Shown one piece after another: positions 5,623-9,751 of a stretch of DNA of 9,751 nucleotides. Both the position numbers and the translations under genes were made by a program. Position 1 is the stretch's first letter, and every line of letters begins with the position of its first letter. The stretch lies in the NCBI GenBank assembly GCA_937952305.1, contig CALFZO010000143.1:1-9751 (forward strand), given 5' to 3'. The notes below the pieces were generated by a model. It was not told the origin of the DNA, did not search any database, and worked only from the letters and a program-made list of their open reading frames with translations. Source of the stretch: an uncultured Anaerolineales bacterium. GTDB taxonomy: Bacteria > Chloroflexota > Anaerolineae > Anaerolineales > UBA6663.

Positions 5623-6399
5623 ATGGCGAGCGTCAACTTCGACCGGGCTGCTGATTTCTACGATCAGACGCGCCAGCTCCCGACCGGCCTCGTCCAGGTC
5701 GGGCTGCCGGCGCTGCTGGCCGCCGCCGGCCCGGCCGGACGCTTGCTCGAGGTCGGCGTGGGCACCGGGCGCATCGCCGGGCCGTTGTGGGAGCGAGGCG
5801 CGCGCCTGGTCGGCTGCGATATCTCAACCGCGATGCTGGGACGCCTGCGCGCCAAGCACCCCGGCGCGCCGGTGACGCGGGGCAACGCCCACCACCTGCC
5901 CTTCGCCAGCGCCCAGTTTCAAGTGGTGGTCACCATCCATGTCCTGCACCTGGTGGGCGATTGGCGCGCCACGCTGCGCGAGATCCGGCGCGTGCTGGCG
6001 CCGGGCGGCCGCTACGCCATCAACGGCCACACCGGTGACCCGCACTCCCCCGGCCACCAACTGCGCGAGTTCTGGCGCGCGCGGGTGGAAGCGCATGGCG
6101 CCGTCTGGCGGCGCCCGGGCGTCCAGGACCACGCCGAGCTTCTGGCCGAAGTCGCGGCACTGGGCGGCCGGCTGGAACGCCGCCTCAATCTGCCAACCGA
6201 CCCGGCGCCGTACACGCTGCGGGCGGCGTTGGAAGCCATCGCCAACCGCATCCATTCCGACGCCTGGGATGTGCCCGACTCCGTCCTGCCCGTCACGGTG
6301 CGCGAGGCTACCGAGTTCGCCCAGGCGCAATTCGGCGATCTGGATGCCCAGCAGGTCGGCCAGGGCCAAGCCTGGCTCGACCTGATCGCGTTCGCCTGA
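5623..6399 (+). CDS. Class I SAM-dependent methyltransferase, substrate unknown
   Basis: A 258-residue Rossmann-fold methyltransferase. SAM motif I is LLEVGVGTGR (Glu43-Val-Gly-Val-Gly-Thr-Gly49); an acidic residue at the end of strand 2 is in GCDIS; motif II/III positions are ARGNAHHLPF-like (RGNAHHLPFASAQF) and REIRRVLAPGGRYAING. The N-terminus (FDRAADFYDQTRQLP) is typical of small-molecule methyltransferases. There is no signal peptide or membrane segment. ATG 5623 has GAGGG at 5614-5618 and lies 11 nt after the pyrFE stop; a longer frame from 5539 only overlaps pyrFE. Its TGA overlaps the pyrD ATG (TGATG), so it is co-translated with pyrimidine enzymes, but no known UMP step needs a methyl transfer. 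The substrate cannot be read from the sequence. Confidence 0.88.
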   Translation: MASVNFDRAADFYDQTRQLPTGLVQVGLPALLAAAGPAGRLLEVGVGTGRIAGPLWERGARLVGCDISTAMLGRLRAKHPGAPVTRGNAHHLPFASAQFQVVVTIHVLHLVGDWRATLREIRRVLAPGGRYAINGHTGDPHSPGHQLREFWRARVEAHGAVWRRPGVQDHAELLAEVAALGGRLERRLNLPTDPAPYTLRAALEAIANRIHSDAWDVPDSVLPVTVREATEFAQAQFGDLDAQQVGQGQAWLDLIAFA

Positions 6400-7424
6400 T
6401 GTACCAACACCTGCGCTCCCTGCTCTTCCGGCTCGACCCGGAGGAGGCCCACCGTTTGACCCTGGCCGCCGTCGGATTGTCCGGCGGCGTGCTGCCGGCC
6501 CGGCTCTCCCTGCGCGCCCTGTTCGAGAGCGACGACCCGCGCCTGGCGGTGGAGGCCTTCGGCTTGCGCTTCAAGAACCCGGTCGGGCTGGCGGCCGGCT
6601 ACGACAAGAATGGCGCGGCCGTGCGCGGCCTGTGCGCGCTCGGCTTCGGGCACGTGGAGGTGGGCACGCTCACGCCCAAACCCCAGGCCGGCAATCCGCG
6701 CCCGCGCGTCCACCGCGTCCCGGAGGTCCAGGGCCTGATCAACAGCCTGGGTTTCCCCAACCTGGGCGCGGGCGAAGTGGACGGCCGGCATTGGCGCGCC
6801 CAAGCCCAAGCGACCCGGGCCCGCGTCGGCGTGAACATCGGCAAGGGCAAGGACACGCCCTTGGAGCGCGCGGCCGAAGACTACGTCCACCTGGTGCGGC
6901 GCTACCAGCCGTGCGCGGACTACCTGGCCGTCAACATCAGCAGCCCCAACACCCTCGGTCTGCGCCAGCTGCAATCGCGCCAATACCTCAGCGGGCTGCT
7001 GGCCGAGATTGCACGCGCACGCGACGCCCTGACCCCGCGCGTCCCGATCCTGGTGAAGATCGCGCCCGACCTGGCCGAGGGCGAAATCGACGACGCCCTG
7101 GACGCGATCCTGGGCGCCGGCCTGGACGGCGTCATCGCCACCAACACCACCATCAGCCGGGACGGCCTGCCCGAGCGGGCGCGCGCCCTCAAAGGCGGGC
7201 TGAGCGGATACCCGCTGCGTGACCGCGCCACGGCCGTGATCCGCTCCGTGGCGCAGCGCACGGCCGGCCGGCTGCCCATCGTCGGCGTCGGCGGGATCAT
7301 GCAGCCGGACGACGCCCTGGAGAAACTTGACGCCGGCGCCACGCTGGTGCAGGTCTACACCGGCCTGGTTTACGCCGGGCCGGCCCTGGTGCGGCAGATC
7401 AACCGCCGGCTGCTGAGAAGGTGA
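6399..7424 (+). CDS. pyrD: Dihydroorotate dehydrogenase (quinone), class 2
   Basis: Oxidises dihydroorotate to orotate with FMN and passes electrons to membrane quinone. The 341 residues and the N-terminal helical extension (MYQHLRSLLFRLDPEEAHRL) are class 2 features; class 1 enzymes lack this quinone-tunnel domain. Further motifs: NPVGLAAGYDKNG, the GTLTPKPQAGNPRPRV segment, INSLGFPN, VNIGKGKDTP, NISSPNTLGLR with Ser182 at the position of the catalytic Ser175 of E. coli PyrD, LVKIAPDL, ATNTTISR, GGLSGYPLRD and the FMN-phosphate loops VGVGGI and QVYTGLVY. The start overlaps the methyltransferase stop; no independent ribosome site is obvious, so translational coupling is likely. It implies a respiratory quinone pool in this organism. 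Confidence 0.97.
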   Translation: MYQHLRSLLFRLDPEEAHRLTLAAVGLSGGVLPARLSLRALFESDDPRLAVEAFGLRFKNPVGLAAGYDKNGAAVRGLCALGFGHVEVGTLTPKPQAGNPRPRVHRVPEVQGLINSLGFPNLGAGEVDGRHWRAQAQATRARVGVNIGKGKDTPLERAAEDYVHLVRRYQPCADYLAVNISSPNTLGLRQLQSRQYLSGLLAEIARARDALTPRVPILVKIAPDLAEGEIDDALDAILGAGLDGVIATNTTISRDGLPERARALKGGLSGYPLRDRATAVIRSVAQRTAGRLPIVGVGGIMQPDDALEKLDAGATLVQVYTGLVYAGPALVRQINRRLLRR

Positions 7425-7427
7425 TCC

Positions 7428-8978
7428 ATGCCCAAAGCCCTCCTGTCCGTCCACGACAAAACTGGCCTGGTCGATTTTGCGCGCGGCCTGCACGGCCTCG
7501 GCTGGACGCTGATCGCCTCAGGCGGCACCGCCCGGCTGCTGCGCGAGGCCGGCCTGCCCGTCACCGAGGTCGGCGACTACACCGGCTCGCCCGAGATCCT
7601 GGGCGGGCGCGTCAAGACCTTACACCCGGCCATCCACGGCGGCTTGCTGGCCCGCGCCACCGCCGCAGACCGCGCCGACCTGACGCGGCTGAATTTCGAC
7701 TTCATCGACCTGGTGGCCGTGAACCTGTATCCGTTCGAGGCCGCCATCGCCCAGCCAGACGTCACGCTGGCCGACGCCATCGAGAACATCGACATCGGCG
7801 GCGTGACCCTGATCCGGGCCGCGGCCAAGAACCACGAACGCGTGACGCTGGTGTGCGACCCGGCCGATTACAGCCTGGTGCTGGAGGCAGTGCGCGCGGG
7901 CGCCACGACCGAGGCCACCCGCCGACGGCTGGCCGTGAAGGGCTTCGCGCTGACCGCGCGCTACGATGCCCTGATCACCGACTACCTGGCCGGCCTCGCT
8001 CAGCCCGAGGGTGCGCCGGCGCCCCTGCGCCTCACCGCCTACCCCGTCCAGACCTTGCGCTACGGCGAGAACCCGCACCAGGCCGCCACCCTGTACTCTT
8101 TCGAGCCGGGCGCTGGCCCGCTGGGCGGCCAGGTGCTGCAGGGCAAGGAACTCAGCTACAACAACCTGCTGGACCTGGACGCGGCCTGGCGCTGCGCGGT
8201 GAGCTACGCCGAGCCGGCCGTCTGCATCGTCAAGCACCTGTCGCCGTGCGGAGTCGCCGCCGCCAGTGACCTGGCGGCGGCTTATCGGGCGGCCTACGCG
8301 TGCGATCCGCGCTCGGCGTTCGGCGGCGTCATCGCCAGCAACCGCCCACTTGACGCGGAGACGGCGGCGGCGCTCGGCGACCTGTTCGTCGAATGCCTCG
8401 CCGCGCCCGAGTTCACGGACGAGGCGCGCGCGCTGCTGGCGAAGAAGAAGAATTGCCGGCTGGTGGCAATGCCGTCATTGGAGATCCAGCCGCGCTTCGA
8501 GCTGCGCACGATCACGTGCGGCCTGCTCCGGCAGGACGCCGACTTCGGCGACCCGGCCGGCGCGGAGTGGAAGGTGGTCTCGCAACGACCGCCGACCGAG
8601 GCCGAGTGGGCGGCGCTGCGCTTTGCCTGGACGGCCTGCCAGCACGTCAAATCCAACGCTATTGTCCTGGCCCGCCGCCTGCCTGCGTCCGGGGGCGCAG
8701 GCAGCGTGCTCGCCACTGTCGGCCTCGGCGGCGGGCAGCCCAACCGCGTGGACTGCGTGCGGATGGCGGCTGAGCGCGCCGGCGCCAAGGCGCGCGGCTC
8801 CGTGCTGGCGTCGGACGCCTTCTTCCCGTTCCCGGACTCGCTGGAACTGGCTGTGCAGGCCGGCGTGACGGCCGTCGTCCACCCGGGCGGGTCCGTGCGC
8901 GATGCCGAGACGCTGGCCGTCGCCGACGCGGCCGGGCTGGCGCTGGTGGTCACCGGCGTGCGCCACTTCCGGCACTGA
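7428..8978 (+). CDS. purH: AICAR formyltransferase / IMP cyclohydrolase
   Basis: Bifunctional enzyme of the last two steps to IMP: transfers formyl from 10-formyl-THF to AICAR, then closes the ring. The 516 residues are normal. The N-terminal cyclohydrolase domain (MGS-like, about 1-200) has LLSVHDKTGLVDFA, SGGTARLL, GGRVKTLHPAIHGG, NLYPFE and ENIDIGGVTLIRAAAKN. The C-terminal formyltransferase domain has LRYGENPHQ, GKELSYNNLLDLDAA, the catalytic pair Lys269-His270 in IVKHLSPCG, DPRSAFGGVIASN, QHVKSNAIVLA, SDAFFPFPDS and HPGGSVRD. KHLSPCG replaces the commoner KHxNPCG, a mild change. It lies 3 nt after pyrD, with AAGG at 7418-7421 as ribosome site, so it ends the nucleotide operon by linking purine and pyrimidine supply. 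Confidence 0.97.
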   Translation: MPKALLSVHDKTGLVDFARGLHGLGWTLIASGGTARLLREAGLPVTEVGDYTGSPEILGGRVKTLHPAIHGGLLARATAADRADLTRLNFDFIDLVAVNLYPFEAAIAQPDVTLADAIENIDIGGVTLIRAAAKNHERVTLVCDPADYSLVLEAVRAGATTEATRRRLAVKGFALTARYDALITDYLAGLAQPEGAPAPLRLTAYPVQTLRYGENPHQAATLYSFEPGAGPLGGQVLQGKELSYNNLLDLDAAWRCAVSYAEPAVCIVKHLSPCGVAAASDLAAAYRAAYACDPRSAFGGVIASNRPLDAETAAALGDLFVECLAAPEFTDEARALLAKKKNCRLVAMPSLEIQPRFELRTITCGLLRQDADFGDPAGAEWKVVSQRPPTEAEWAALRFAWTACQHVKSNAIVLARRLPASGGAGSVLATVGLGGGQPNRVDCVRMAAERAGAKARGSVLASDAFFPFPDSLELAVQAGVTAVVHPGGSVRDAETLAVADAAGLALVVTGVRHFRH

Positions 8979-8992
8979 GCCACAGCTTGCCG

Positions 8993-9030
8993 GGATGCCG
9001 CGGCTGGAGCACTCCGAGGCCGCAGCATCC
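8993..9030 (+). other. Large imperfect hairpin between purH and the MaoC-like gene
   Basis: GGATGC (8993-8998) pairs with GCATCC (9025-9030). After one C-A mismatch, 9000-9005 pairs with 9018-9023 (GCGGCT/GGCCGC, last pair G-T). The inner segment GGAG CA CTCC (9006-9015) can extend the helix. No T-run follows, so it is not a classical terminator. It may weaken readthrough, stabilise the purH 3' end, or be unremarkable GC-rich DNA. Confidence 0.45.
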
Positions 9031-9056
9031 GTGGCCGCCATTGGCCTGGAGGCGCC

Positions 9057-9566
9057 ATGACCATCAAACCCAGTTGGGCCGGCCGCGTTTATGAAGACTT
9101 CGCCGTCGGCGACGTGTACCAGCATCCGCTCGGCCGCACCATCACCCAGCCTGACAACATCTGGTTCACGCTGCTGACCGTCAACAACAACCCGATCCAC
9201 TTCGACAGCGTCTACGCCGCCCAGACCGAGTTCGGGCGGCCGCTGGTGGACTCCACCTTCACGCTGGCGCTGGTCACCGGCCTCTCGGTGAGCGACCTCT
9301 CGCAGAACGCCGTCAACCTGGGCTGGGACGAGGTGCGCCTGCCGCACCCGGTCTTCGACGGCGATACGCTCCACGCGCAGAGCGAGATCCTGGCGGCGCG
9401 CGAGTCCCAGTCGCGCCCGCATATGGGCCTGGTGCGCGTCAAGACCACGGGGTACAACCAGGCCGGCGTCGTGGTGATCGAGTTCCAGCGCACGCTGCTG
9501 GTTTACAAGCGCGGCCACGTTCCGGCGGTGACACGCCCCACCCCCGGCCCCCGCCCCGCCGCCTGA
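9057..9566 (+). CDS. MaoC-family (hot-dog fold) dehydratase/hydratase
   Basis: A 169-residue single hot-dog domain protein. Landmarks: GRVYEDFAVGDVYQHPLGRTIT at the N-terminus, WFTLLTVNNNPIHFD (His48 as the likely catalytic His), TEFGRPLVDSTFTLALVTGLSV, NLGWDEVRLPHPVFDGDTL and SEILAARESQSRP. This resembles MaoC-like hydratases acting on CoA thioesters, including mesaconyl-CoA hydratase or beta-methylmalyl-CoA dehydratase types, but the exact substrate cannot be decided. Asn44 occupies the place of the Asp in the R-hydratase GDxNPxHxD signature; I recall Asn in related MaoC-like sequences, so this need not mean loss of activity. GGAGG (9048-9052) is a strong ribosome site 4 nt before the ATG. 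It follows purH by 78 nt with no clear promoter between, so it may be read from the pyr operon, but it has no obvious link to nucleotide synthesis. Confidence 0.85.
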   Translation: MTIKPSWAGRVYEDFAVGDVYQHPLGRTITQPDNIWFTLLTVNNNPIHFDSVYAAQTEFGRPLVDSTFTLALVTGLSVSDLSQNAVNLGWDEVRLPHPVFDGDTLHAQSEILAARESQSRPHMGLVRVKTTGYNQAGVVVIEFQRTLLVYKRGHVPAVTRPTPGPRPAA

Positions 9567-9586
9567 TGGGCGGCCAGCGGTTGCGC

Positions 9587-9592
9587 TATAAT
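9587..9592 (+). promoter_or_regulatory. TATAAT -10 box near the window end
   Basis: A perfect TATAAT lies 20 nt after the stop of the MaoC-like gene. The region 17-18 nt upstream (around 9563-9569) has no good -35 match. The ATG at 9599 begins 7 nt downstream of the box, the same arrangement as at 1180-1193, which suggests a leaderless transcript. Confidence 0.5.
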
Positions 9593-9598
9593 CTTTTC

Positions 9599-9751
9599 AT
9601 GTCCGGCCGTTCTGCCCGCTACTGTCCTGGGGTCCGCTCCACCGGGACCAGCCTCCTTGACCCACGCCGGCACCGTCCGACAATTCTCCAGCGCGATCAG
9701 ATGGACGGGGCCCCGACTCGCGGCGGCGCCCCACCCAACCCACCCCACACC
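9599..9751 (+). CDS. Open frame running off the window end, product unrecognised
   Basis: From the ATG after the TATAAT box the frame is open for all 51 remaining codons (begins MSGRSARYCPGVRSTGT). It is rich in Arg, Pro and Gly and shows no motif I recognise; the last part is Pro-rich. There is no Shine-Dalgarno. The DNA also holds a possible hairpin, CCGTCC (9673-9678) with GGACGG (9703-9708), so this stretch could instead be an untranslated leader with a small leader ORF before the next gene, as in the pyr leader. Either reading is weak without the downstream sequence. Confidence 0.25.
   Translation, partial: MSGRSARYCPGVRSTGTSLLDPRRHRPTILQRDQMDGAPTRGGAPPNPPHT

Noticed and set aside
1..9751. 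CRISPR arrays, tRNA or rRNA genes, insertion sequences, phage genes
   Set aside because: No regular direct repeats with spacers, no recognisable structural RNA and no transposase or integrase motif was seen on either strand.

Overview
This window reads as a GC-rich bacterial chromosome segment, most likely Chloroflexota (Anaerolineae-like). That lineage is an inference from the CAD-type dihydroorotase, the PyrF-PyrE fusion, the TPR protein with repeated Pro-Asp-Trp-Leu motifs and the leaderless-type promoters; no rRNA or other marker gene is present. All convincing genes are on the + strand. TGA is a normal stop for six genes here, so a general reassignment of UGA is unlikely.

Layout: (1) 3-1073, the 3' part of a gene for a low-complexity protein with PxWL motifs, a charged helix and a C-terminal TPR, closed by a strong intrinsic terminator (1104-1145). 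(2) 1193-1903, a membrane-anchored DsbA/thioredoxin-fold protein whose reading frame is interrupted only by a TGA at 1433-1435. That codon sits exactly where the first catalytic Cys of a C-P-Y-C motif belongs, giving U-P-Y-C. A strong hairpin directly downstream (1438-1489) has the position and several properties of a bacterial SECIS element. This candidate selenoprotein would be missed or called a pseudogene by routine gene calling and is the main discovery here. (3) 1905-2047, a near-consensus promoter, a 34-codon leader ORF, a first hairpin followed by a U-rich stretch, then a textbook terminator ending 5 nt before pyrC. This matches the plan of the UTP-sensitive attenuator of enterobacterial pyrBI.

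(4) 2044-8978, a compact nucleotide-synthesis operon: pyrC (CAD-type dihydroorotase), pyrB (aspartate carbamoyltransferase), a pyrF-pyrE fusion (OMP decarboxylase then orotate phosphoribosyltransferase), an uncharacterised SAM methyltransferase, pyrD (class 2, quinone-linked dihydroorotate dehydrogenase) and purH. Start and stop codons overlap at pyrC/pyrB, pyrB/pyrFE and methyltransferase/pyrD. Together these cover every UMP step after carbamoyl phosphate (ATCase, DHOase, DHODH, OPRT, OMPDC), and purH adds the last two steps to IMP. Carbamoyl-phosphate synthetase is not in the window. (5) 9057-9566, a MaoC/hot-dog hydratase-like gene, separated from purH by a 78-nt gap with a large imperfect hairpin. 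(6) 9567-9751, a TATAAT box with an ATG just downstream; the frame stays open to the window end but the product is not recognisable.
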